A stretch of DNA of 64,000 nucleotides from Chryseobacterium elymi (GCF_003385495.1 NZ_QNUH01000006.1:62001-126000), one strand, 5' to 3'. Numbered from the stretch's first letter, positions 15,931 to 25,013 are shown. Numbers and translations are program-made. Notes: generated from the sequence alone by a model not told the origin.

Positions 15931-16878
15931 TTATTCAAATATTCTTGGATCATCGCTGATCACTCCATCTATTCCCATATCTTTTAATTCTTTTAATCTT
16001 TTTTTGGTATTGACGGTCCATGGTATAACTTTCATGCCCAAGGAATGGCATTCCTGCACAAGCTCTGAAGTAACAAGTGTATGATCGGGACTATAAATGG
16101 TTGGGGTAAAGCTCAGAAATTTCATATCTCCTGCTACGCCATTCAGATGATCAGGATACTGCCTGAATTTCTCTGCAGGGATATTTTTGAAATGAGCCTG
16201 CTGTTGTGCCAACTTTTTATCATCAACTTTTTCCACCAGCAAGGCAGTCATGATCTTAGGGTGTTCCTTATGAATGATTTCCAGTGTTCTGGGGTCAAAC
16301 GACTGAATGATTACCCGGTCCTGAATTCCTTTTTTTAGAATAATGCTCATCATCAGATCTACAAATTCTTTTGGTTCAGGATGAAATATATGGTCAGAAA
16401 AAGGACGTGTTTTTGTTTCTATATTATAAAAAGGTAAAGCTCTTTTCAATTTACGGGAGTAAGCCTCACATGCATCTATTACTTCTGAAAAGAGAGGCTT
16501 TTGGGCCTTTATTTTCTTCTGATCAGGATAGTTATCAAGTTTCTTTAAGCCTACATCAAATGTTTGAATTTTAGCATAAGGCATATCATAAATTTTATAG
16601 TAAAAACCGGAGTCTTTCGGAATGTAAGTTCCATCAGGCTTTGTGACTAACTCAGGAGAAAGAAAAGCATCATGGGAAAGAATTACTTTTTTGTCTTTCG
16701 TGATAGCCAGGTCCATTTCCAGCGTTGTGACATTCATTTTTAGAGCGTTCTTCATGGCCGGAATGGTATTTTCGGGATATAAAGACTTTCCACCACGGTG
16801 TGCCTGCTTATCAAAAGACTGAGAGAAATACAACTGAGCAAATGCCAGAAAAAGGCCAATTAAAAATACATTTTTCAT
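15931..16878 (-). CDS. secreted glycerophosphodiester phosphodiesterase family protein
   Basis: A 315-residue GDPD-type TIM-barrel enzyme with an N-terminal signal peptide (KNVFLIGLFLAFAQLYFSQ), so periplasmic or secreted. The active-site His-Arg-Gly is in QAHRGGKSLYPENT; the metal ligands are in LEMDLAITKDKKVILSHD, and the C-terminal WTVNTKKRLKELKDMGIDGVISDDP is typical. It would release glycerol-3-phosphate from glycerophosphodiesters. I use the ATG at 16878 right before the signal peptide rather than 16896. Confidence 0.88.
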   Translation of the reverse strand: MKNVFLIGLFLAFAQLYFSQSFDKQAHRGGKSLYPENTIPAMKNALKMNVTTLEMDLAITKDKKVILSHDAFLSPELVTKPDGTYIPKDSGFYYKIYDMPYAKIQTFDVGLKKLDNYPDQKKIKAQKPLFSEVIDACEAYSRKLKRALPFYNIETKTRPFSDHIFHPEPKEFVDLMMSIILKKGIQDRVIIQSFDPRTLEIIHKEHPKIMTALLVEKVDDKKLAQQQAHFKNIPAEKFRQYPDHLNGVAGDMKFLSFTPTIYSPDHTLVTSELVQECHSLGMKVIPWTVNTKKRLKELKDMGIDGVISDDPRIFE

Positions 16879-16960
16879 ATGAAGCTTTAATAGCATAAAA
16901 TTAAAACTTGATTTTATATTGTATGATACAGGAATATTAAGCTTTTAATATATTTATACA

Positions 16961-16993
16961 AACAAAAGAGCCAGATTTACAAACCTGGCCCTT
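16961..16993 (-). terminator. terminator of purF
   Basis: On the minus strand AAGGGCCAGG and TCTGGCTCTT pair with two wobbles around an 8-nt loop, followed by TTGTTTG. Confidence 0.6.
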
Positions 16994-17017
16994 CATTTAT
17001 TTCAAATCGTTAGAATA

Positions 17018-18517
17018 TTAATTGAACAATTCTACCTCCTCTCCTTTTCCTACCGGATATTCTTCTGTAAAACATCCAAAACAGTGATTGGAAGATCCTA
17101 AAATTTCTTTCAGGCTGTCTGTGCTTAAAAACTCAAGTGAATCTACACCCAGATAATTTCTAAGCTCTTCAGTAGTCATATTAGCTGAAATCAGATCATC
17201 CTTTGAAGGGGTATCGATTCCTAGGTAGCATGGGGCAATAATAGGCGGAGAAACACTTCTGAAATGGATCTCTTTTACGCCTGCATCTTTTAATATTTTT
17301 ACCAGTCTTTTGGAAGTAGTTCCTCTTACGATAGAATCGTCTATAATCACTACTCTCTTGCCCTTGATCTCAGAAATAATCGGGTTAAGCTTAAGGTTCA
17401 CTACCCTTTCTCTCATCTCCTGTGTCGGAACAATGAAACTTCTTCCGATGTATCTGTTTTTAATCAGAACCGGACGGAAAGGTATTCCAGAAGCTTTTGA
17501 GAAGCCAATAGCAGCCGGAACTCCTGAATCGGGAACTCCAATTACTACATCAGCTTCTACAGGGGCCTGTTCCCAGATTTTTTCACCGGATTTCTCTCTG
17601 ATCTCGTATACATTGATATTTTCTAAAGTAGAGTCAGGTCTTGCGAAATAGATGTATTCAAAAGAACAGATCCTTTGCTTACCTCTCGCTTCATTGACCA
17701 TGTAAGAATTAAGCTTACCCGGTTCATTTTCATTCGTATAAATGATTTCACCAGGTAAAATATCACGTACATACTGGGCACCTACGGCATCCAATGCAAC
17801 AGATTCGGAAGCTACAACGTAAGTTTTTTCGTCAACAGCTCCTAAAACCAGCGGACGGATCCCGTTGAAATCCCTGAAAGCAAAAAATTTATTTCTCGTC
17901 ATTCCCACTACGGAATAAGCGCCTTCAATTTTCTCCATGGTCGCCTTAATGGCTCCGCGAAGTCCTAAATCAAGATTTTTTTGAATTAATCTTAAAATAA
18001 CCTCAGAATCGGAAGTAGCTCTGAAAACTACGCCTTCAGCTTCCAGTTCATTTTTTAATTCTCTCGCATTGGTAAGGTTACCGTTATGCGCTATAGAAAG
18101 AATAATCTGGTCATATTCGTTTTTTGCGAAAAATGGCTGGAAATTATACTTCTTTTTGTCACCTGCAGTCGTATAACGAGTGTGTCCGATTGCAGAATTT
18201 CCCATAAAAGCTTCAGGATCCTGGATCTCTTTATAAACATCCAAAACCAAACCTTCATCTTTCATATTGGTGATTTTTCCGTCTTTTAAAACAGAAATAC
18301 CACACGCCTCCTGACCTCTGTGCTGTAAAGCAAAAAGCCCGAACTGCGAAAGAGAAAACGTATCAAGATCATTATCAGAATACATTCCGAAGATTCCGCA
18401 CTCCTCATTCGGAGCATCCAATCTTTCTTCTTCCTGCGTTCTGAAAAGATTTCTTCCGTAGGTTTGAGTCTCAAATTGTTTTAAATATTCACTTTTATGA
18501 ATGTCTAAACTTTTCAT
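17018..18517 (-). CDS. purF: amidophosphoribosyltransferase
   Basis: A 499-residue enzyme for the first committed step of purine synthesis (PRPP + glutamine to phosphoribosylamine). The class II glutaminase domain begins at Cys40 (EECGIFGMYS), so the first 39 residues must be a propeptide, longer than the 11 residues of Bacillus PurF. The phosphoribosyltransferase domain carries the PRPP loop VVIIDDSIVRGTTSKRLV. Cysteines in KQRICSFEY, APCYLG and HCFGCF match the [4Fe-4S] ligands of the Bacillus-type enzyme. purC follows on the same strand group, separated by a four-helix-bundle gene. Confidence 0.95.
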   Translation of the reverse strand: MKSLDIHKSEYLKQFETQTYGRNLFRTQEEERLDAPNEECGIFGMYSDNDLDTFSLSQFGLFALQHRGQEACGISVLKDGKITNMKDEGLVLDVYKEIQDPEAFMGNSAIGHTRYTTAGDKKKYNFQPFFAKNEYDQIILSIAHNGNLTNARELKNELEAEGVVFRATSDSEVILRLIQKNLDLGLRGAIKATMEKIEGAYSVVGMTRNKFFAFRDFNGIRPLVLGAVDEKTYVVASESVALDAVGAQYVRDILPGEIIYTNENEPGKLNSYMVNEARGKQRICSFEYIYFARPDSTLENINVYEIREKSGEKIWEQAPVEADVVIGVPDSGVPAAIGFSKASGIPFRPVLIKNRYIGRSFIVPTQEMRERVVNLKLNPIISEIKGKRVVIIDDSIVRGTTSKRLVKILKDAGVKEIHFRSVSPPIIAPCYLGIDTPSKDDLISANMTTEELRNYLGVDSLEFLSTDSLKEILGSSNHCFGCFTEEYPVGKGEEVELFN

Positions 18518-18533
18518 TTCTATTTTTTCTAAA

Positions 18534-18568
18534 TTAGAAGTTAAATATTAGATGTTAGAAATTAGTCT
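18534..18568. repeat. heptad repeats, left flank of the four-helix-bundle gene
   Basis: Five 7-bp units: TTAGAAG, TTAAATA, TTAGATG, TTAGAAA, TTAGTCT. Read on the other strand they match the NNTCTAA heptads at 18943-18977, so the two tracts form inverted repeats around the gene. Confidence 0.7.
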
Positions 18569-18581
18569 AAGTTAACTTCAA

Positions 18582-18941
18582 TTATAATTTTAAACTTGTC
18601 TTTAATGAATAAATCATTTTCTGTATCTCAGCTAAAAGTTCTTTTAGGGGAAGAATTTTAGTTTCAGAAATAAAATTTAAATCTATTAATAACTGTAACT
18701 GAGTTTGCAATTCATATGTTGAACCAAACGCAATTCCGAGAAATTGATAAAATTCATTCTTATTATTCCTTCCTGCTCCTTCTGCAATATTAGAAGGTAT
18801 TGAAACGGCAGATCTTCTAATTTGAGACAATAAGCCAAATCTTTCTTCGTTTGGTAATTCTGCAGTCACCAAATAAACTTCTTTTACCAAAGCCATTGAT
18901 TTACTCCAAACTTTAAGATCTTCTATCCTGTGCGATTTCAT
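18582..18941 (-). CDS. four-helix-bundle protein (S23/Avd-like)
   Basis: A 119-residue all-helical protein of the four-helix-bundle family related to proteins encoded in 23S rRNA intervening sequences and to Avd of diversity-generating retroelements. Diagnostic pieces are LKVWSKSMALVKEVY at the start, LLSQIRRSAVSIPSNIAEGAGR at about 38-59, and FYQFLGIAFGSTYELQTQLQLLIDL. Its molecular role is unknown. It sits between purF and purC, flanked on both sides by heptad repeats in opposite orientation, which suggests it came in as a cassette. No reverse transcriptase or variable repeat is nearby. Confidence 0.85.
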   Translation of the reverse strand: MKSHRIEDLKVWSKSMALVKEVYLVTAELPNEERFGLLSQIRRSAVSIPSNIAEGAGRNNKNEFYQFLGIAFGSTYELQTQLQLLIDLNFISETKILPLKELLAEIQKMIYSLKTSLKL

Positions 18942-18942
18942 A

Positions 18943-18977
18943 CTAACCTCTAATATCTAACTTCTAACCTCTAAACT
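18943..18977. repeat. heptad repeats, right flank of the four-helix-bundle gene
   Basis: Five 7-bp units: CTAACCT, CTAATAT, CTAACTT, CTAACCT, CTAAACT, running up to the last base before the purC stop codon. They are the inverted counterpart of the left tract. Confidence 0.7.
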
Positions 18978-19697
18978 TTACTTATTCAGTAAAGTTTTAA
19001 GACGATTGTAGATTTCTACATAAGCCTCGGTAACTTCTCCTAAATCTCTTCTGAATCTGTCTTTATCCAGTTTTTTCATAGTGTCTTTGTCCCAAAGTCT
19101 GCAAGTGTCAGGAGAAATTTCGTCTGCAAGGATGATTTCACCGTCAGAAGTTTTTCCTAATTCAATTTTGAAATCGACCAGGATAATATTCATTTTGTCG
19201 AAAAGATCAATCAGGATTTCGTTGATGTCAGAAGTAAGCTCATACATCTCATCAAGCTCCTCATAGGTTGCTGCTCCTAAGAAAACGGCGTGGTGATCGT
19301 TGATAAGCGGATCTCCCAATTCGTCTTTTTTGTAGCAGATATCAAAAATGGTAACCGGAGATTTAATTCCTTCTTCCACTCCTAATCTTTGAGCCATGCT
19401 TCCTGCAGAGTAGTTTCTTACTACCATTTCCAAAGGAATGATTGATACTTTTCTTACCAATTGCTCTCTCTCGTTCAATTGTTTAATGAAATGAGTCTTA
19501 ATCCCTTTTTCATTTAAATATTCAAAAATCAAAGTTGTGATGGCGTTGTTCATTTCACCTTTCAAATCAACAGATCCTCTTTTTTGAGCATTAAATGCTG
19601 TAGCATCGTCTTTAAAACGTACTACTACTTGATCAGGATTATCGGTAGCAAATACTTGTTTTGCCTTACCTTCGTACAACATTTCTTTCTTTTCCAT
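18978..19697 (-). CDS. purC: phosphoribosylaminoimidazole-succinocarboxamide synthase (SAICAR synthetase)
   Basis: A 239-residue enzyme that joins CAIR and aspartate using ATP in purine synthesis. Diagnostic pieces are [30 protein letters not shown] at the N-terminus, [19 protein letters not shown] in the middle, and [13 protein letters not shown] near 190-203. The length is typical. It lies upstream of purF in transcription order, with the four-helix-bundle gene between them. Confidence 0.95.
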   Translation of the reverse strand: MEKKEMLYEGKAKQVFATDNPDQVVVRFKDDATAFNAQKRGSVDLKGEMNNAITTLIFEYLNEKGIKTHFIKQLNEREQLVRKVSIIPLEMVVRNYSAGSMAQRLGVEEGIKSPVTIFDICYKKDELGDPLINDHHAVFLGAATYEELDEMYELTSDINEILIDLFDKMNIILVDFKIELGKTSDGEIILADEISPDTCRLWDKDTMKKLDKDRFRRDLGEVTEAYVEIYNRLKTLLNK

Positions 19698-19730
19698 TTC
19701 TAAATTCGTATTAGTTAGATTTATTTTATA

Positions 19731-20426
19731 TTACTTAATTAAAATTCCTGTTAAAACAGCCAATCCAAAACTCAACAATGTGCCAATGAGCACATATTCT
19801 GTCAGTTTTCTCTGCTTGGCCTGTGCCAGATCACTGAATCTGAAAACGGATTTGGCTGCAACCATAAATCCCACGCCTTCCCAATGATTCACCATAATAA
19901 AAGTGAAAACCAGAAGACGTTCCAGGATTCCTATATATTTTCCTGCACTCGACAGGGATTCGGTCTGTATACTGCTTTGTGATTCCGGGGCCGGAGTCCA
20001 GGAAGACAATACTATCTTAATAAAAATTGAAGCCGGTGTTGTCAGGAATAATGCAGCCATCAATACTTTCAAAAATTGTGGGTTCTGCAGAAAACCGAAA
20101 CTGAATTCTTTACAATAGAATGAGATCCCGGCTATGACAAGAACATGCAATAATTGGTCAATAAAAAACCATTTTTTCTTGTTCTTTACAGTCTGGAAAA
20201 TCAGTTTTGAGGCATCAATTATAAAATGAGTGATCCCGATAAGCAATGAAATCCACCACAGATCTGTATTCCAAAGAAAAACAAAGCTTAAAACAGTATG
20301 AATCAGAACATGAAGATACAGATACGGGCTTTTCAGCTTACGGCGTTCCTTATCTGCAACCCAGGAATTTGGCTGAAGAATAAAATCTCCGAGTAGATGT
20401 GCCAATATGAGTTGAGTAAAAATCAT
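19731..20426 (-). CDS. DUF3307 family membrane protein
   Basis: A 231-residue inner-membrane protein with about six hydrophobic helices. The N-terminal FTQLILAHLLGDFILQPNSWVADKERRK with conserved His/Asp/Gln-Pro, followed by HVLIHTVLSF and HFIIDASK, is the DUF3307 signature. Function is unknown. It starts two bases after the SatD-type gene ends, so the two form an operon, an arrangement common in Bacteroidota. Confidence 0.8.
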   Translation of the reverse strand: MIFTQLILAHLLGDFILQPNSWVADKERRKLKSPYLYLHVLIHTVLSFVFLWNTDLWWISLLIGITHFIIDASKLIFQTVKNKKKWFFIDQLLHVLVIAGISFYCKEFSFGFLQNPQFLKVLMAALFLTTPASIFIKIVLSSWTPAPESQSSIQTESLSSAGKYIGILERLLVFTFIMVNHWEGVGFMVAAKSVFRFSDLAQAKQRKLTEYVLIGTLLSFGLAVLTGILIK

Positions 20427-20428
20427 GC

Positions 20429-21034
20429 TTACAGTTCTGAGATTTTCTTTCTAAAATATTGATTAGTTTCTACGATAAGGTCGTAGTTGGCACGTTTCAG
20501 TCTCTGGCTTACCGAGGACTGTGAAATAGCAAATTTCTTAGCGAGATCTTCCTGTGTAATATCCTGGTTCATGATCATTTCGTGAATGATCTCCGCCGTA
20601 GCTACCGTCCAGTTGTCGAAGTCTTTTGAAGACCATTTCAGAAGGATGTTCAGATCCCTGTCTACGGCTTCGTTTGAGGTTTTTATAGAAACGGTGTGGC
20701 CGTCACTTTTAAGGTCGTTGAGCAGTCTTCCGGAATGTACATAAGCCGTTCCGTTGGATTCGGTGATTTTTTCTGAGGAAAAATTCTCTTCACCAATACC
20801 TATGGCAATCCGTACATCTAAATTTTCCTGGCTTCTTATGAGAGACTTGATAGCTAGAAAACGCCAGAAAACTTCATCAATATTACATTTGAACTGAAAC
20901 TCGTCTCCTCTGTAGATTTCCCATGCGAGCGGTGAACTTCCCCAGTTTACCAGGAGATTCTTGAGTCTGGTGATCCAAACTTCTGTGTCTGCATGCTGTG
21001 AATTTATAATATCACCGGTTATGACCGCTATCAT
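20429..21034 (-). CDS. SatD family protein with helix-turn-helix
   Basis: A 201-residue protein of the SatD family. The N-terminal part (MIAVITGDIINSQHAD, RGDEFQF, IRIAIGIGEE-like segments) resembles a nucleotide-cyclase-type fold, and the C-terminal part has a clear helix-turn-helix (ITQEDLAKKFAISQSSVSQRLKRANYDLI, about 160-188). This combination suggests a transcriptional regulator with a nucleotide-sensing domain, but the ligand is unknown. It is the first gene of an operon with a DUF3307 membrane protein. Confidence 0.8.
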   Translation of the reverse strand: MIAVITGDIINSQHADTEVWITRLKNLLVNWGSSPLAWEIYRGDEFQFKCNIDEVFWRFLAIKSLIRSQENLDVRIAIGIGEENFSSEKITESNGTAYVHSGRLLNDLKSDGHTVSIKTSNEAVDRDLNILLKWSSKDFDNWTVATAEIIHEMIMNQDITQEDLAKKFAISQSSVSQRLKRANYDLIVETNQYFRKKISEL

Positions 21035-21152
21035 TATGCAAATATAAGCATAATTACTTATAAATAAAAAATATAAGCAGAAACCCTTATAGATATTGAT
21101 TATTAGTGAATCTGCTTATATCAATGAAGCTTTAAACATAAGCATTACTGAA

Positions 21153-21230
21153 GTCATTGCGGGCAGAGCGAAGCAATCTATACAAGATTTTCAACTTTAT
21201 TAATTGGGAGATTGCTCCGCTCGCAATGAC
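21153..21230. repeat. REP-like interspersed inverted repeat
   Basis: GTCATTGCGGGCAGAGCGAA... at 21153-21179 pairs with AGATTGCTCCGCTCGCAATG... at 21209-21230; the arms share GTCATTGCG...GAGC...AGCAATCT. Elements of this type are scattered in many bacterial genomes. It lies directly downstream of the endonuclease gene stop and is richer in G+C than its surroundings. Confidence 0.7.
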
Positions 21231-21239
21231 AGTTACTTA

Positions 21240-23102
21240 TTATTTTTTGATAAACTGATAGGCTTTATCATCAAGTTTTAAGAAATATAACCCTGTTGAA
21301 AGATGCTGTACGGAAATATTTTTCTTATTTCTGAACGGGTTATTTTCTGTATAAATAACTTTTCCTGAAAGATCCAATACCTGAGCTGTTTTTATGTCCT
21401 GAGTTTCTCCATTTATAAAAAGATTGTCATTAACAGGATTCGGGTAAATTTTAACTTCTTTGTTGGAAGTGATCAGGTCAGTTGTAGACAATGTTCCAAG
21501 GTTCTGGCAATAATCAGCAGAGTAAGAATCCCATTCACCAATCGTAAAAGTAGTGGTTGGCTGGCTTACCGTAGTTTTTCTGTAAAGAGAAACATCTCCG
21601 TATGAATTACTTACAAATTTACTTCCTATAGCATCAACCGTTGTTGACTTATAGGCCAACTCTACATATTGGGTTCCTGCAAAAGTCAGGGCATCACCTG
21701 CTGTAAGAAACCGTGCATCATTATTGGTGTAACATGATAATGCAGATTTAGGATTCAGAATGACAAAATTCTGATTATTGGGTATCTTTCCTTCAAGTTC
21801 AAAACTGTTACCATAATAATAAGAATCATATAAACTATTGTAATATTGTACTCTTATGCTGTAATTGTTTAAATCTACTTCATGACCGGTTTTGTTTACA
21901 ATTTCCAGAGCTTTGTTATTCCCTGTTCCTTCAATATATTTAACGATAAACAGATCTCTAGAATTTGTGTCTGCAGCTAATGTAGATACAGTAATTGCAT
22001 TACTGTCAGGAGATTGAAGATAACCTTGGTCATATGCTTTTACTGTAAAAGAATAAGAGGTGGAAGGTGCGAGATGATCAATAACGATTGATGTAGATTT
22101 TGTAGTGGTTAAGAAAACGCCATTCTGATAAATATTGTATCCGATAACATCCGGACTCGTGCTCGGTGACCACGCCAAATGAGTATAGTAAGCTCCGGTT
22201 TGAGTGGAATTTAAATTTAAAGGAGCCTGTGGTGCAACAGCATCAGGTGTCTGTACCCAAATAGAATTCACCCATTGCGGGTTATCAATAAAAGGGTTTC
22301 TGTTTTTCTGAATAGTATAGATGGCATTATTTCGGTCTGTTTCCCTTTGAGATACAGGATCCTGAAGGTGCCATTGAAGAAGCATCGAAATATAAGCAGG
22401 GTCAAAAGCCCGTTCTGCCGTTCCGTCAAACGGAGATCGGTCTATCGCAGGATTAATATTGGTTGAGTAATTAAATGAAGGCAGCTTATCTTCATATCTT
22501 ACTGCAAAATAAAGCAGCATCCTAGCAATATCACCTTTGAATTCATCCACAGGCTCATACACCCTGTTTGTGTAAATATAACCAGGAATAGCGCTATTGG
22601 CAATTTTGGATGTGTTTGTAAATGTATAATGAACCGTGGAGTTCCCAACACCATAAGGATAATTATTTCTGAGCTGATTGATTCTTGCATCCGTAGGGAT
22701 CACAAAATGTAAATCAGAATACATCGGATAATTACTGTCAAAAGTACTTTGCGGAACTGCATGTTCCCTGTTGTACCCCAATCCTTCAGCACCTGAAGTA
22801 CTTATTAAATTTGCCGATGTATACTCATAAGCATCAGCCCCGGTAGGAATTTCAGAATAAATATCGAGTAAAATAGTAGTATTACCCGGCCCATAATCAT
22901 AATACTTATCTAAATCTGTCTGATTGTACAGGTTGGGTAAATCACCATAATGCCAGTTGACATTTTTTTCAGAAATAATATCGTGTAGCTTAGATTTCAG
23001 TGCATAGCCTGTAAGTCCTACTGTTCCGTCATAATAACCGGCAGGAGCCTGGGCAACAGCAAATGATGAAATTAAAATGACAGGTAGTAAAAGTTTTTTC
23101 AT
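21240..23102 (-). CDS. T9SS-secreted endonuclease I family nuclease with FN3 and lamin-tail domains
   Basis: A 620-residue secreted protein: signal peptide (KKLLLPVILISSFAVAQ), an endonuclease I (EndA-type) domain at about 20-285 with the active-site segment YNREHAVPQSTF and SDLHFVIPTDARINQLRNN, a fibronectin type III domain at about 292-375, a lamin-tail-like domain at about 380-525, and a C-terminal type A T9SS sorting domain starting at VKIYPNPVNDN. It probably degrades extracellular DNA or RNA for nutrient uptake. The gene is monocistronic. Confidence 0.9.
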   Translation of the reverse strand: MKKLLLPVILISSFAVAQAPAGYYDGTVGLTGYALKSKLHDIISEKNVNWHYGDLPNLYNQTDLDKYYDYGPGNTTILLDIYSEIPTGADAYEYTSANLISTSGAEGLGYNREHAVPQSTFDSNYPMYSDLHFVIPTDARINQLRNNYPYGVGNSTVHYTFTNTSKIANSAIPGYIYTNRVYEPVDEFKGDIARMLLYFAVRYEDKLPSFNYSTNINPAIDRSPFDGTAERAFDPAYISMLLQWHLQDPVSQRETDRNNAIYTIQKNRNPFIDNPQWVNSIWVQTPDAVAPQAPLNLNSTQTGAYYTHLAWSPSTSPDVIGYNIYQNGVFLTTTKSTSIVIDHLAPSTSYSFTVKAYDQGYLQSPDSNAITVSTLAADTNSRDLFIVKYIEGTGNNKALEIVNKTGHEVDLNNYSIRVQYYNSLYDSYYYGNSFELEGKIPNNQNFVILNPKSALSCYTNNDARFLTAGDALTFAGTQYVELAYKSTTVDAIGSKFVSNSYGDVSLYRKTTVSQPTTTFTIGEWDSYSADYCQNLGTLSTTDLITSNKEVKIYPNPVNDNLFINGETQDIKTAQVLDLSGKVIYTENNPFRNKKNISVQHLSTGLYFLKLDDKAYQFIKK

Positions 23103-23241
23103 TCTTAAAAATTGGGTGACTAAAATAGTAAATTAAAACACTTAAAGTTCTGAAATTTTTATTAAGAAATCATTAATTATTAAAATATAAAAAATTGATT
23201 ATTAAAATATTGTGCATATAGTCCTATGAGCTAAATAATTA

Positions 23242-23273
23242 TTTTTGGCTTTCCGTCAATTTAATTATCTTTG
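23242..23273 (+). promoter_or_regulatory. promoter of the acyl-CoA dehydrogenase gene
   Basis: TTTTTGG (-33) and TATCTTTG (-7, 23266-23273) with 18 bases between TTG and the -7 element: a full Bacteroidota sigma-A promoter, 21 bases before the chosen ATG. Confidence 0.65.
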
Positions 23274-23294
23274 GGAACTAACTATTTTATCTAT

Positions 23295-24434
23295 ATGAAC
23301 ACAGAGACTATTGACAACATTAAAATGATAGCGGAAACAGCAAGAGAATTTGCTGAAAAAAATATCAGACCGAATATTATGGAGTGGGACGAGAGCCAGA
23401 CATTTCCAAAAGATTTATTTCACCAGTTGGGAGAAATGGGTTTTATGGGGATTGTAGTTCCTGAGCAGTACGGAGGTTCCGGTTTAGGTTATCATGAGTA
23501 TGTTACTATTCTGGATGAGATCTCTCAGGTAGACCCATCAATTGGTCTTTCTGTGGCTGCACACAATTCACTTTGTACCAATCATATCTATGAGTTTGGA
23601 AATGAAGATCAGAGAAACAAATGGCTTCCGCAGTTAGCTTCAGGAAAAGTAATTGGAGCGTGGGGATTGACAGAGCACAATACAGGTTCTGATTCAGGAG
23701 GTATGTCTACTACTGCTGTAAAAAACGGTGATGAGTGGATCATCAACGGGGCAAAAAACTTCATCACTCACGCTATTTCAGGAGATATTGCCGTAGTAAT
23801 GACCAGAACAGGCGAAATAGGTGCTAAAAATAACTCCACTGCTTTTGTTTTAGAAAAAGGAATGCCTGGCTTTACTTCTGGAAAAAAAGAAAACAAACTG
23901 GGGATGCGTGCTTCTGAAACAGCTGAACTTATTTTTGATAATGTTCGTGTACCGGATTCACACCGTTTGGGAGAAGTAGGTGAAGGATTTAAGCAGGCGA
24001 TGAAAATTCTGGATGGAGGAAGAATTTCTATCGCAGCTTTAAGTTTAGGAACAGCAAGAGGAGCTTATAAAGCGGCTTTAAAATATGCTAAAGAAAGACA
24101 TCAGTTCGGAAAAGCAATTGCTGAATTCCAGGCGATCAACTTTATGCTGGCTGATATGGCTACTGAAATTGATGCAGCTGAACTTTTGATCCAGAGAGCT
24201 TCAACACTGAAAAATGCCAAGCAAAAGATGACCAAAGAAGGGGCAATGGCAAAATTATATGCTTCCGAAGCATGTGTAAGAATTTCAAACAATGCGGTTC
24301 AGATTTTTGGAGGTTATGGATATACAAAAGATTTTCCTGCTGAGAAATTCTACAGAGACTCTAAATTATGTACCATAGGAGAAGGAACTTCAGAGATACA
24401 GAGACTGGTAATAGGAAGAGACATTACAAAATAA
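23295..24434 (+). CDS. acyl-CoA dehydrogenase
   Basis: A 379-residue FAD-dependent enzyme of fatty-acid or branched-chain acyl-CoA oxidation. Signatures: GAWGLTEHNTGSDSGGM (FAD/substrate loop), ISIAALSLGTARGAYKAALKYAKERHQFGKAI, and FGGYGYTKDFPAEKFYRDSKLCTIGEGTSEIQRLVIGR with the expected catalytic Glu in GEGTSE. The short-chain/butyryl-CoA type is likely, but chain length cannot be set. I use the ATG at 23295; an earlier in-frame codon at 23271 lies inside the -7 element. Confidence 0.92.
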   Translation: MNTETIDNIKMIAETAREFAEKNIRPNIMEWDESQTFPKDLFHQLGEMGFMGIVVPEQYGGSGLGYHEYVTILDEISQVDPSIGLSVAAHNSLCTNHIYEFGNEDQRNKWLPQLASGKVIGAWGLTEHNTGSDSGGMSTTAVKNGDEWIINGAKNFITHAISGDIAVVMTRTGEIGAKNNSTAFVLEKGMPGFTSGKKENKLGMRASETAELIFDNVRVPDSHRLGEVGEGFKQAMKILDGGRISIAALSLGTARGAYKAALKYAKERHQFGKAIAEFQAINFMLADMATEIDAAELLIQRASTLKNAKQKMTKEGAMAKLYASEACVRISNNAVQIFGGYGYTKDFPAEKFYRDSKLCTIGEGTSEIQRLVIGRDITK

Positions 24435-24454
24435 TTTTAAATATAAATTCTCAA

Positions 24455-24952
24455 ATGATTAAACAGGCTCTTCTAGGTGAATTTCTGCATGAAGCAGAAA
24501 ACACGAGAAAAATTTTGAAAGCAATTCCTGACAGTGCCTTAGATTGGAAACCTTCTGAGAAAAACTGGACTACCGGACAGCTTGCATCCCATATTGCAGA
24601 GGTATACAATTGGTATGATCCTACCTTTAATCTGGATGTTTTCGATATGGGAGCTTACCAGTACGATAAGGGAGATATTTCTAAAGCTGAAAATATAGTA
24701 GCAAAGTTTGAAGAAAATGTTGCCAAGGCTCAGAAAGTTTTAGAAAATTCTGATGAAAGTACTTATTTTAATGAATGGAAAATGGAAATGAACGGAAACG
24801 TTATTTTCCCTCCTGCACAGAAAATACAGGTAATCAGAGGATTTTTGTACAATCATCTGTATCATCACAGAGGTGAACTTGTAGTTTATTTAAGATCAAC
24901 AGGAAATAAAGTTCCGGGACTTTACGGACCTACTGCTGATGATAGAATGTAA
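24455..24952 (+). CDS. DinB family protein
   Basis: A 165-residue DinB/YfiT-like four-helix protein. Metal-ligand His residues are in TGQLASHIAEVYNWY (about 47-60) and YNHLYHHRGELVVYLR near the C-terminus. The function is unknown; family members are metal-dependent thiol transferases. The start (MIKQALLGEFLHEAENTR) follows the acyl-CoA dehydrogenase stop by 20 bases, so the two are probably cotranscribed. The longer frame starting inside the dehydrogenase is not credible. Confidence 0.85.
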   Translation: MIKQALLGEFLHEAENTRKILKAIPDSALDWKPSEKNWTTGQLASHIAEVYNWYDPTFNLDVFDMGAYQYDKGDISKAENIVAKFEENVAKAQKVLENSDESTYFNEWKMEMNGNVIFPPAQKIQVIRGFLYNHLYHHRGELVVYLRSTGNKVPGLYGPTADDRM

Positions 24953-24978
24953 TTGAGAATTATTCTAGCAATAAATGA

Positions 24979-25013
24979 ATAGCATACGTATTTAGCGTAT
25001 GCTATTTTCTTTT
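24979..25013 (+). terminator. terminator of the acyl-CoA dehydrogenase/DinB unit
   Basis: Perfect 10-bp stem ATAGCATACG / CGTATGCTAT with a 7-nt loop, followed by a T-rich run. Confidence 0.7.
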
